Positions 17,999 to 26,087 of a stretch of 64,000 bases of DNA are shown in pieces (positions within the stretch are counted from its first letter, which is position 1; each line of letters starts with the position of its first letter). The stretch is from positions 4,464,001 to 4,528,000 of the forward strand of contig NZ_JAPNKA010000001.1 of assembly GCF_026626635.1 (NCBI RefSeq), in the 5' to 3' direction. Below the pieces are notes generated by a model. It was not told the DNA's origin. It ran no database searches and saw nothing but the letters and a program-made list of their open reading frames with translations. The DNA comes from Archangium lansingense. Its GTDB lineage: Bacteria; Myxococcota; Myxococcia; Myxococcales; Myxococcaceae. Made by a program: the position numbers and the translations under genes.

Positions 17999-18262
17999 TC
18001 ACGCCGCCTGCTGCGAGTTCTTGCGGTGCTCTTCCATGGTCTTGTGGCGCCCGAGGTAGTGCCCGAAGGTGCTGGCCTCGGCTTCCTGGATGGCGCTTGC
18101 CCACGAGGTCAGATATCGGCCCAATGCCTGCCTATTCACATACACAAATCCACTCCGAGTGAAAAACTCATCAAGGATTGGTCGTATTTCCTCTAGGAGT
18201 TGGGGACATATGGCGCTCCACCAATAGGGCGCGCGGGCAGGAGGTCCAAAGCTGGCAACCAC
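17999..18262 (-). CDS. Small hypothetical protein in AT-richer DNA
   Basis: 87 residues from a GTG at 18262 with GGAG 6 bases upstream. I recognise no family. Visible features are PYWWSAICPQLLEEIRPIL with aromatic and charged residues, and EAEASTFGHYLGRHKTMEEH near the basic C-terminus. Codons are AT-richer than the neighbours (for example 18115-18200), which suggests transfer. It is tail-to-tail with the cyclase gene and head-to-head with the large toxin-like gene, 42 bp between starts. It may be an accessory gene of that locus or the remnant of a longer gene. Confidence 0.4.
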   Translation of the reverse strand: MVASFGPPARAPYWWSAICPQLLEEIRPILDEFFTRSGFVYVNRQALGRYLTSWASAIQEAEASTFGHYLGRHKTMEEHRKNSQQAA

Positions 18263-18304
18263 TACGTCTCCGGTCCTCTTACGCAGAGTGAAGCCTGTGC
18301 TTGG

Positions 18305-21300
18305 ATGACTGGTATGTTCAAGCCTGTCTCCCAGGGGGAGAGTCGCTCGACACCCGCAACGGGTGGGTCGTCGGCGCGGAGCAGCAACGCGACGAAGACG
18401 GAACCCGCGGGGAACGGAGTACCGCGCTACCTCGGAGGCAGTGGTCCGGCCCCGAGCGCTCCTGGCGCCGGAGCGCTGCCCCTCTATTTGTCGGGCGAGG
18501 TCGCGCGGGCTCGTGCGGCCCAGGCGCAGTCCGTCACCGCTCCGCCCCAGGCCGAGGCTCCTGTCCGGCCCGAGGTGCGTGTAGCCCCCGCTACCACGGC
18601 GCCCGAGGTGTCCGTTCCGGCACCCCCGCCGAGCCAGGCTCCCTCCGATGCCACCTTCGAGCCCTCCGCGGTAACGCCGGGCGAGCCTCCGATACCGGAG
18701 ACGGTCAGCACTGCGGGCGGAGGGCGGGTGCTGGCGCGGATGCGCGACGCGGCGGTCGCCGGGCGGGAGTCCTTCACGCGGCGTACCGCCGATGGAGCGG
18801 ACGCGCTGCTCGCCGAGCTCGCCCAGGCCCGGGCGGACGTGGAGGACACGGGCCAGCGCACGGTGGAGGACGCCCAGGCCCACTTCTCGGAGGCGCGAGG
18901 GGACGTGCGGTCCTCGGTGGCGGCTCAGCATGAGGCGTTGGACGTGGCCTCGCAGGCCCGGCGGGAAGAGGTCGCGTCCTGGACGGAGGGCGCGGTCGAG
19001 CGGGGCTCGACGCTCATCTCCGACGCACAGCGGTCCGCGAGGGAGGAGGGCAACAGCCACGCGGAACAGGCGGAGACGGCCGGGCCGCGCATCGTCGGCG
19101 AGGCCCGCCAGCAGGTGGAGCAGCGCGCGCAGCAGGCGGAGGAAACCGGCGAGAGGTTGGCCACCGGTCAGGGCGGTACCCCCGAGCAGGCCCAGGCCCG
19201 AGCCCAGGCGTCCCATATGGTGGCGCGGGACACGGCGGAGCACCTGCGCGGCGATCTGGAGGGAGGGCTCGAGACGGGGGAGGACATGGGCGAGGACGTC
19301 GCCACCTCCTTCCGCGAGCAGGCCGAGGATTTCGCCGAGCAGCTGGGACAACAGCAGGAGGTGCTCACCTCGCACCTCGATGGCCTGGGGGCGCAGACCG
19401 GAGAGGGACTCTCCGCGGCCCGGGAGCAGGGCGCGGCCTCCCTCGAGCAGACCGGGGCGGAGCTGTGCGCCTCGCTCGAGCAGCAGGAGTCGGGGGCCGT
19501 CTCGTCGCTGTGGGAGCGGACGGAGGGGCTGAGCCGCGGGTGGGCGGACGCCAGCGAGCAGATGGCCTCGTCCGCCGAGCAGTCCGCGGCGGACACCCTG
19601 GCCTCCGGGGATGAGGCGCTGGCACGGGTGGCCGAGCAGGTGGCGCTCCTGCCCATTCCGGAGGAGGAGGCCGACGCGGTGGGCGAGGCGCTCGGGGGCG
19701 AAGTGGAGCGCGCCTACGGCGAGGCGGGCGAGCAGGTGTACACGGCCCTCTCGGATCGCCAGGCGCCCGTCCGCAGTGATTCGGGGGAGGCGCTGGCCTC
19801 GTTCGAGCAGGCCGGGGCCCAGCTGGCCTCGCGCGTCGACGAGAGCACGGACCAGGTGGACACGACGCTCGTGGGACAGACCGAGCGCCTCACCTCGCAG
19901 ATGGACACGGGTATCACGAACATGACGGGCGCGATGGATGCCTCCATCGACTCGCTCGACGGGGGCATCCAGACGCAGTCGCAGTCGCTCGATGCCGAGT
20001 ACGGACAGCGCCTGGGCGAGGTGGAGGCTGGCCTGCGCGAGCAGGTGGCGCCCGCGGTGACGCAGGCCACGGACGCGGTGGGCACCCTGCCGTCGCGCAT
20101 TGGCGAGGCGCAGACGACCGCGGCCGCGCACGTCGAGCGCTCCTGGCTGGAGCGGCAGTGGGACGACTTCAAGGAGATGGCGGGGGACTGGGGCTTCTGG
20201 GGCGGGCTGCTGACAGGGTTGGTGCTGGGAGCGTTGGTGATCGCCCTCGCACCGGCCGAGCTGGGGCTGCTGGCGGTCCTGGGCATCGGCGCGATCATTG
20301 GTGGCGTGGCGGCGCTGGTGGGCACGGTGTTGAGCAATGCCCAGCACCACCGTCCGCTGGGCACGAATCTGATCCAGAACGTGTTGATGGGGGTGGGGTT
20401 CGGGGCCATCGGCGCGGTGGCCCTGGTGGCCGTCGAGTCGCTCGCCGCGTTGGTCGTCGGCGGGATGGTGCTGGGCGGCGTGATCACGGTGATCAGCAAC
20501 TGGCTGACGGGAGCTCGCTGGGACAAGGGCCTGTTGGCCAACGTCTTCCTGGGGGGCCTCCTGGCATTCGTGGGCAAGCTCTTCACGCGGTTCATAGGTC
20601 GCCCCCCCTCTCCGGCGCGGGGAGCACCGCCCCCTGAGCAGCAGGCCCCTCCACCCGTCCCCGCGGGAGAGACACCCGCGACTCCATCCGTGCCCAGGAC
20701 GCCCGCGACGCCGCCCGCGCCAGAGGTGCCCGAGACGCCACCTGTGACGCCGCCCGCGCCCGAGGTGCCGCCTGCCCCCGATGTGCCGCCTGCCCCCGAG
20801 GTGCCGCCCGCGCCCGAGGTGCCGCCTACCCCCGAGACGCCACCTGTGACGCCGCCCGCGCCCCATGTGCCCGAGACACCACCAGCGCCCGAGGTGCCGC
20901 CTGCCCCCGAGGTGCCGCCCGCGCCCGAGGTGCCGCCTGCCCCCGAGGTGCCCGAGACGCCGCCCGCGCCACGGCCTCCTCTACCCGTTCCGGACTGGGC
21001 GGGCGTCGGCCAGCCCGTCCACACGCAGACCGCGGTGACCAAGGCCCCACCGGCTCCCATGACACCGGTTGAAGTCGCAGCGACGGGGCCTCGTCTCCCA
21101 ACGGAGAGTGCTGCTCAATTCCAGGCTCGACGCCTTGCAGGTTGGAGAGCCTACGCCGAGCGCACCTACGATCCGCGAGCGCGCACCCAGACCGAGCTCA
21201 ACCGCGACGTCAATCCCAGGCCGCTCCCAGGCGAAACCCCCGAGTATGCCCGCCAGCGGGCGGCAATCGCCGAGAACGAAATGCTGCGGCGTGGCGTCAT

Positions 21301-21802
21301 CCGCGAGCAGCAGATCCAAGAGGTATTCCCCAACGGGCCCACCATCGACATGGCCGCCAATGATGCGGCATTCCACGCTCAAGGAGCGCACACGCTCGAT
21401 CGTCACGGGCCGGCGGTTCCGCTCGAGATTTCCGAGGCCCCAGCCGGGGCAAAGACAATCGAGAGCCGTGTCGTCAATGGCGATGGTTGGGGAGGAGCCA
21501 CAGCGCGACAACCCAAATCGTTCCGGTGGAAGAGCCTCGAGTTGATGAATCGGAAGATCAACGAGCACATCCGGGCGAACTGGGTGCGTATCCGAGACGA
21601 CCTCGCGCTGCGCGGCTTCAGCGACGACACGGGCGTGCCGGCGGGAGAGGCCGTGGGCGAAGGCTTCGTGGAGGGCACGCAACTCCCGAGCGGCGACTTC
21701 ACGGCCATCCCGACAGAGGGGACGACGTACAACATCCGAATCCGGCTCATTGACGGCAATCCGCCGCGCATCATGATACTGACTTCGTTCCCCGGCCCCT
21801 GA
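18305..21802 (+). CDS. Very large polymorphic-toxin-like protein with helical body, membrane segments and C-terminal toxin domain
   Basis: About 1165 residues from ATG 18305 (ATG 18314 or an earlier start are possible). Parts in order: Pro/Ser/Ala-rich leader with GVPRYLGG and LPLYLSGEV motifs (about 38-65); a long helical region rich in Gln/Glu/Ala (about 140-620); a hydrophobic block with several membrane-spanning candidates (about 626-766); a Pro-rich spacer of repeated PPAPEVPPAPEV units (about 766-895); and a C-terminal domain (about 920-1165). The last holds GAHTLDRHGP and ends RIMILTSFPGP, a layout resembling BECR/RNase A-like toxins (His-rich helix first, ThrSerPhe-Pro strand last). 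There is no signal peptide and no HExxH. The leader resembles proteins associated with extracellular contractile injection systems, but that is inference. The next gene is the candidate immunity gene. Confidence 0.6.
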   Translation: MTGMFKPVSQGESRSTPATGGSSARSSNATKTEPAGNGVPRYLGGSGPAPSAPGAGALPLYLSGEVARARAAQAQSVTAPPQAEAPVRPEVRVAPATTAPEVSVPAPPPSQAPSDATFEPSAVTPGEPPIPETVSTAGGGRVLARMRDAAVAGRESFTRRTADGADALLAELAQARADVEDTGQRTVEDAQAHFSEARGDVRSSVAAQHEALDVASQARREEVASWTEGAVERGSTLISDAQRSAREEGNSHAEQAETAGPRIVGEARQQVEQRAQQAEETGERLATGQGGTPEQAQARAQASHMVARDTAEHLRGDLEGGLETGEDMGEDVATSFREQAEDFAEQLGQQQEVLTSHLDGLGAQTGEGLSAAREQGAASLEQTGAELCASLEQQESGAVSSLWERTEGLSRGWADASEQMASSAEQSAADTLASGDEALARVAEQVALLPIPEEEADAVGEALGGEVERAYGEAGEQVYTALSDRQAPVRSDSGEALASFEQAGAQLASRVDESTDQVDTTLVGQTERLTSQMDTGITNMTGAMDASIDSLDGGIQTQSQSLDAEYGQRLGEVEAGLREQVAPAVTQATDAVGTLPSRIGEAQTTAAAHVERSWLERQWDDFKEMAGDWGFWGGLLTGLVLGALVIALAPAELGLLAVLGIGAIIGGVAALVGTVLSNAQHHRPLGTNLIQNVLMGVGFGAIGAVALVAVESLAALVVGGMVLGGVITVISNWLTGARWDKGLLANVFLGGLLAFVGKLFTRFIGRPPSPARGAPPPEQQAPPPVPAGETPATPSVPRTPATPPAPEVPETPPVTPPAPEVPPAPDVPPAPEVPPAPEVPPTPETPPVTPPAPHVPETPPAPEVPPAPEVPPAPEVPPAPEVPETPPAPRPPLPVPDWAGVGQPVHTQTAVTKAPPAPMTPVEVAATGPRLPTESAAQFQARRLAGWRAYAERTYDPRARTQTELNRDVNPRPLPGETPEYARQRAAIAENEMLRRGVIREQQIQEVFPNGPTIDMAANDAAFHAQGAHTLDRHGPAVPLEISEAPAGAKTIESRVVNGDGWGGATARQPKSFRWKSLELMNRKINEHIRANWVRIRDDLALRGFSDDTGVPAGEAVGEGFVEGTQLPSGDFTAIPTEGTTYNIRIRLIDGNPPRIMILTSFPGP

Positions 21803-21814
21803 GGTGCGAGCGGC

Positions 21815-22465
21815 ATGAGTGACGACGAGAAGTTTCGCGAGTCTTCCGAGCGGCTGCGGGCGCGCATCGAAGCCCTCAAGAACGCGCCCCCTCTGGAGAA
21901 GGCCCGCACCTTCCTGAGGGACTTCTGTGCCGCCACCTCGGGTCTTCCTGAGATCGAGGAGCAGATCCGGTTCAGTCTGGGCTTCAATTCCATCCCGGTC
22001 TGGACGGGACTGGAAGGGCTCGAGGCCGTGCTGAGCGATGACTCGCTGGAGCCCGCGACGCTCGTGTCGCTCGTCCGCCAGGATGCCAACCAGCTCAAGG
22101 TGCCGCCCACGCCCGAAGCCGCCAGGGCGTTCCTGACGAAGCTCGTGGAAATCCTCCGGCGGGAGCTGGCGGTCGAGGACGAAGTCGAGGGAGAGCCGTT
22201 CTTCGAGCCGGGTGGTGTCTACACGCTGCCGGATGCGGAGGGAGCGCCCGGGCGGCTACGGAACATCGACATGCTGCGGGTGGGAGACGAGAACTTCGCT
22301 CTTTTCGTGCCGGAGCATGCGCGGGACGAAGAAGGGCCGTACACGGTCTATCGCTATCAGGTGACTCCCGAGCCACGGATGACCTACGAGCGCGTGACCG
22401 AGCCAGAACTCGTTGCGGGAGTGCTCCACGCGCACCGCACCTACGGTCAGCCCGAGGGGAAGTGA
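21815..22465 (+). CDS. Candidate immunity protein for the upstream toxin
   Basis: 216 residues. The ATG is at 21815, 12 bp after the toxin stop, so the two are almost certainly co-transcribed. It is acidic overall and cytosolic, with no signal peptide or membrane segment: helical N-terminal half (ESSERLRARIEALKNAPPLE, then FLRDFCAATSGLPEIEEQI) and a mixed C-terminal half (GGVYTLPDAEGAP, PYTVYRYQVTPEPRMTYERV). No family recognised. Position and size fit an immunity protein of a polymorphic toxin pair. It could instead be a loading adaptor. Confidence 0.55.
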   Translation: MSDDEKFRESSERLRARIEALKNAPPLEKARTFLRDFCAATSGLPEIEEQIRFSLGFNSIPVWTGLEGLEAVLSDDSLEPATLVSLVRQDANQLKVPPTPEAARAFLTKLVEILRRELAVEDEVEGEPFFEPGGVYTLPDAEGAPGRLRNIDMLRVGDENFALFVPEHARDEEGPYTVYRYQVTPEPRMTYERVTEPELVAGVLHAHRTYGQPEGK

Positions 22466-22493
22466 AGGTGCCTGTATATCGCTGGGTTTCTGA

Positions 22494-23042
22494 TCACGCT
22501 TCAGGCGGGGGCGTCACCGGAGCGGGGTAGAGCTCCGGGTGCAGGAAGGGCATCAGCGCGCACGCCAGCGGGCCCTGCCACATCTCGGCCCGGGTGAAGA
22601 TGCCGTTGGTCAGGATTCCCACCGCCCCGAGCTGCTTCTTGCTCTCGTTGCGGCCGGTGACCTCGTCCATCACCGGGCCCAGCTCCTCGCCTCGCAGCAC
22701 CCGGGCCACCACCGACGGGGGCAGGGGGAAGCGTACCCCCCAGGTGAGGTTCTCCCGGCCCCCGGCCTCCACCACGGCCACGCAGTTGATGAGGCTCCCG
22801 TCCGGGTCCACTCCCCCTTCGAGCCCCATCCCCATCCGCGCCCCAGGTACCGCCGCGAGCGCCGCTCGAGCACGGTTTTGCGCCCCTGTTGAGGTCTGGG
22901 CTGGGCCAATGGGCTGCTCGGGCACTCCGCTGGGGACGTTGACCGCGGCCACCGTGCAGCCAGGAAAGGCTCGCTCACAGACGGCTCGCACAGCCGACGT
23001 CTTGGCCGGGTTCGTCGAGCCTATGGCAATGGTGAAGGACAT
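22494..23042 (-). CDS. yjjX: Inosine/xanthosine triphosphatase YjjX
   Basis: 182 residues. N-terminus IAIGSTNPAKTSAVRAV is the YjjX/ITPase phosphate-binding motif, followed by VPSGVPEQPIG, GAQNRARAAL, GLEGGVDP and MDEVTGRNESKKQLGAVGIL. These enzymes hydrolyse ITP and XTP to keep deaminated purines out of nucleic acids. Length matches the family. Convergent with the immunity-like gene (28 bp gap). It follows the epimerase gene on the same strand, but a palindromic repeat lies between them, so it may have its own promoter. Confidence 0.9.
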   Translation of the reverse strand: MSFTIAIGSTNPAKTSAVRAVCERAFPGCTVAAVNVPSGVPEQPIGPAQTSTGAQNRARAALAAVPGARMGMGLEGGVDPDGSLINCVAVVEAGGRENLTWGVRFPLPPSVVARVLRGEELGPVMDEVTGRNESKKQLGAVGILTNGIFTRAEMWQGPLACALMPFLHPELYPAPVTPPPEA

Positions 23043-23080
23043 GGGATTCGGTTCTCCATGGGGGGAAGACGGGGACGGGT

Positions 23081-23118
23081 ACCCTCACCCCGACCCTCTC
23101 CCGGAGGGCGAGGGAGGA
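23081..23118. repeat. Dispersed palindromic repeat, copy D
   Basis: ACCCTCACCCCGACCCTCTC followed by CCGGAGGGCGAGGGA. This is the same element as copies A and B in the opposite orientation, with an imperfect hairpin. It sits in the 136-bp gap between two leftward genes. Confidence 0.6.
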
Positions 23119-23178
23119 GTGGGCAGGGATGGGAATGGGGGATGGCAGGGGGGAGGGGATGGACCTGGGAACGGGGGT

Positions 23179-24198
23179 TCAACCCACGACGCCTCGGGGT
23201 GTGAGCGGACGGTCCCTCGGGAGCATTCCTTCCTCCTGGAACCAGCGCAGCGCCTCGCGGATACCGAGCCGCACCGGCCTCGGCTGATAGCCCAGCTCCC
23301 TCATCGCCTTCGCCGAGGACTGGTACGCCGGCAACGGCAGCGCCTGCGTGAACGTCGTGTTCACGTGCTTGAAGAGGTCCGGCGACAGCCTGCCCACCAC
23401 GTCTCCCACCTTCCCCACCACCTTCACCACCTCGTCCGGCAACGGAAGCCTCGGCGGCGTCACCCCCACCTCCTCCGCGCAGAGGGTCAGGAGCTCGCGG
23501 AAGGTGAGGTTCTCTCCCCCCAGGATGTAGCGCTCTCCCGGGCGGCCCTTCTCCATGATGAGCTTCAGCCCTCGTGCCACGTCCTGCGCGTTCACTACGT
23601 TGATGCCGCCGCTCGGGTACGCCGCTACAATCCCCTTCGCCACGAGGAGCAGCAGCTCCCCCGTGGAGGGCTTCACGTCGTAGGGGCCCAGCACGAAGCT
23701 CGGGTTGCCCGCCAGCACCTCCAGCCCCGGTCCCGAGGCCGCCAGCGCCAGCCGCTCCGCCTCCCGCTTGGACTCGTGATAGGGGTTGTCCCCCGCGTAG
23801 TTGTACCCGCTGTCCTCGGTCGCTGGCTCGGCCAGCGTTCCATGGCCGACCGCTGCCACGCTTGACACCACCACCACCCGCCGCACAGCGGCCGCCCGTG
23901 CGGCCTCCAGAACGTTCCTCGTCCCCTGGGCGTTGATGCGGGAGACGTCCTCCCGTGTGAAGGGATCAAACCGGACGATGCCCGCGACGTGATAGACCCG
24001 ACCGACCCCTTTCATCGCCTCCCGGAGCGAATCTGCGTCCAGCACGTCGCCGAGTACCTCCTCGTAGCGCAGCCCGCGCAACCCCCGGCGGTCGCTCCTC
24101 TCCCGGACGAGCAGGCGAGGGCGCTCCCCCTGCTCGCACAGCAGGTGGGCGAGATTTGCCCCCACCAGCCCCGTCGCTCCCGTCAACAATGTCTTCAT
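23179..24198 (-). CDS. NAD-dependent epimerase/dehydratase, HpnA/dihydroflavonol reductase-like
   Basis: 339 residues. Rossmann motif LLTGATGLVGANLAHLL at the N-terminus, then GRVYHVAGIV, VVVVSSVAAVG and the catalytic NPYHESKREAE (Tyr-x3-Lys). The pattern NPSFVLGPYDVKPSTGELLL and the INVVNAQDVARG segment are typical of HpnA-type hopanoid-associated epimerases and dihydroflavonol-4-reductase-like SDRs. Hopanoid genes are not in the window, so the substrate stays open. GGGAG lies 7 bp before the ATG. Divergent from pcnB with 45 bp between starts. Confidence 0.82.
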   Translation of the reverse strand: MKTLLTGATGLVGANLAHLLCEQGERPRLLVRERSDRRGLRGLRYEEVLGDVLDADSLREAMKGVGRVYHVAGIVRFDPFTREDVSRINAQGTRNVLEAARAAAVRRVVVVSSVAAVGHGTLAEPATEDSGYNYAGDNPYHESKREAERLALAASGPGLEVLAGNPSFVLGPYDVKPSTGELLLLVAKGIVAAYPSGGINVVNAQDVARGLKLIMEKGRPGERYILGGENLTFRELLTLCAEEVGVTPPRLPLPDEVVKVVGKVGDVVGRLSPDLFKHVNTTFTQALPLPAYQSSAKAMRELGYQPRPVRLGIREALRWFQEEGMLPRDRPLTPRGVVG

Positions 24199-24243
24199 GC
24201 GCTACTCCCTTCCGGGGAGGATGCGGTATAGGTCGCCCCTTAG

Positions 24244-25980
24244 ATGCGCCCCCCAAGGGGCGTCAACCGCGAGATGACGCGAGACTCCACTGAAACACCG
24301 CCAGCTGGCGGACCGACGCTCCAGCCTGCGCCCGATGACGCGCGCGAGGTTGCTGCCTCCGAGGACGGGTCCCTGGACCCCCTCGAGGTGCTGCCGGTCC
24401 CCTATGCCGCGGAGGAGAACCCCATAGCCATGTCCGCTTTCACGGAGATACTTTCCGAGGACACCCTCCCCGAGACCGAGTTCCTCCCCGAGCCCACCCC
24501 CTCCGGTAGGCGCGCGGAGATTGACCCCGACAAGCTCGACCCGGATGCCCTCAAGGTCATCCACCGCCTCCACTCCCATGGCCACCAGGCCTACCTCGTG
24601 GGTGGCTGCGTTCGAGACCTGATGCTGGGCCGCACCCCCAAGGACTTCGATATCGCCACCAGCGCCCACCCGGGCGAGGTGCGCGCCATCTTCCGCAACT
24701 GCCGCCTCATCGGCCGGCGCTTCCGGCTCGCCCACATCTACTTCAAAGGTGGGAAGATTATCGAGGTCTCCACCTTCCGCGCCAACCCCACCGAGCTCGA
24801 CGCCTCCAACGGCGAGGCCCCGGCCGAGAACGGCGAGGAGGAGGGCTCCGAGGCCGAGGAGTCCCAGGATCTCCTCATCACCCACGACAACGTCTTCGGG
24901 ACCGCCGAGCAGGACGCCCGCCGTCGCGACTTCACCATGAACGGCCTGTTCTACGAGGTCGCCGAGGGCCAGGTGATTGACTACGTGCGGGGCCGGCGCG
25001 ACATCGACGAGCGCTACATCCGCACCATCGGCGACCCGGAAATCCGCATGCGCGAGGACCCGGTGCGCATCCTGCGCGCCGTGCGCTTCGCCGCCAAGCT
25101 GGGCCTGGACATCGAGTCGCGCACCTACGCCGCCATGGAAGGCGCCGTCGAGGACCTCCCCCGCTGCGCCCCCGCGCGTCTGCTGGAGGAGACCTTCCGC
25201 CTCATCCGCGGCGGTGTGGCTGCTCCGACGCTGCGGCTGCTCGCCGCGCTGGATGCGCTCAAGGTGCTGCTGCCGCCCGTGGCCGCGTACTTCAAGGAGC
25301 AGGGGCGCCGCAGCCAGGATACCTTCTACGCCTACGCCGAGGCGCTCGACCGGCGCGTCTCCTCCGGCGAGCCGTTGGATGACGCCATCCTGCTCGCCGC
25401 GCTGCTCGTGCCCATCGCGCAGACGGCCCCGGTCGTCGAGAGCCAGGATCCCTCGGTCCGTCCCTCCGTGGCCCAGGCTATCGAGGACCTGCTGGCCGAG
25501 TTCGTCCAGAGCGCGCGCCTGCCGCGCCGCATCGCCGAGCGGTGCCGGCTGCTCCTCATCGCCCAGCGCACCCTCACCGGCGAGCGCCGCCGCCGCACGG
25601 GCGCCTTCCGCCGCCACCCGCTCTTCAACGACGCGCTCATCGTCTTCGAGATTGCGGTTGAGGCCACCGGTCAGTACCGCGAGGCCCTCGAGGCGTGGAA
25701 GCGGGGCGAGCTGCCGCCCGTCAAGCCCGCCGAGGGCACCTCCACCGAGGGCGGCGAGGCCCCGCGCAAGCGGCGTCGGCGTCGGCGTCGGGGTGGGCGC
25801 AACAAGACCGGGGCAGGGGAGGGTGCTTCCGCCTCCGCGGCCGCTGGGGCCGAGTCCTCGGGCGGTGAAGCCTCGGACTCGGGTGACTCCGACGACGACT
25901 CCGGGGGGGATGCCGATTCGGGCGACGACTCCGAGTCCGGCGCGGACTCCGACATCGACTCTGAGTCTGACGAGGGTTGA
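24244..25980 (+). CDS. pcnB: Poly(A) polymerase I / CCA-transferase family protein PcnB
   Basis: 578 residues. Nucleotidyltransferase core: AYLVGGCVRDLMLGRTPKDF then DIATSAHP (about 117-145, the Gly-Gly and Asp-x-Asp catalytic motif), RDFTMNGLFYEV, GDPEIRMREDPVRILRAVRF and the neck and body domains to about residue 470. It adds poly(A) to RNA 3' ends, or repairs tRNA CCA; the layout favours PcnB. Unlike typical PcnB it has an acidic insert between GKIIEVSTFRAN and the DNVFGTAEQDA motif (about 185-210). It also has a two-part tail: a basic KRRRRRRRGGRNK block (about 508-520), then an acidic Asp/Ser/Glu run to the end. An ATG at 24274 is an alternative start. Confidence 0.9.
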   Translation: MRPPRGVNREMTRDSTETPPAGGPTLQPAPDDAREVAASEDGSLDPLEVLPVPYAAEENPIAMSAFTEILSEDTLPETEFLPEPTPSGRRAEIDPDKLDPDALKVIHRLHSHGHQAYLVGGCVRDLMLGRTPKDFDIATSAHPGEVRAIFRNCRLIGRRFRLAHIYFKGGKIIEVSTFRANPTELDASNGEAPAENGEEEGSEAEESQDLLITHDNVFGTAEQDARRRDFTMNGLFYEVAEGQVIDYVRGRRDIDERYIRTIGDPEIRMREDPVRILRAVRFAAKLGLDIESRTYAAMEGAVEDLPRCAPARLLEETFRLIRGGVAAPTLRLLAALDALKVLLPPVAAYFKEQGRRSQDTFYAYAEALDRRVSSGEPLDDAILLAALLVPIAQTAPVVESQDPSVRPSVAQAIEDLLAEFVQSARLPRRIAERCRLLLIAQRTLTGERRRRTGAFRRHPLFNDALIVFEIAVEATGQYREALEAWKRGELPPVKPAEGTSTEGGEAPRKRRRRRRRGGRNKTGAGEGASASAAAGAESSGGEASDSGDSDDDSGGDADSGDDSESGADSDIDSESDEG

Positions 25981-25990
25981 CCCTCCCCCG

Positions 25991-26016
25991 GGAGGTGCAC
26001 AGGGGCGTGTACCTCC
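25991..26016 (+). terminator. Hairpin after pcnB, possible terminator
   Basis: GGAGGTGCAC-AGGGGC-GTGTACCTCC forms a 10-bp stem with one G-T pair, 11 bp after the pcnB stop. There is no T-run, so it may be a processing or stability hairpin rather than an intrinsic terminator. Confidence 0.4.
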
Positions 26017-26087
26017 TAACGGTCGGCCAGCCGAGCCCTTCGGGCCTTGCTTGCGGGTGTGCGGAGGTCTGACCACCTTTGCCCCTA

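Noticed and set aside
17999..20866. Long leftward open frame opposite the toxin gene (955 codons)
   Set aside because: It is the antisense shadow of a repetitive GC-rich gene and codes for Arg/Gly/His-rich sequence without domains. Only its last part (17999-18262) has a plausible start and distinct composition.
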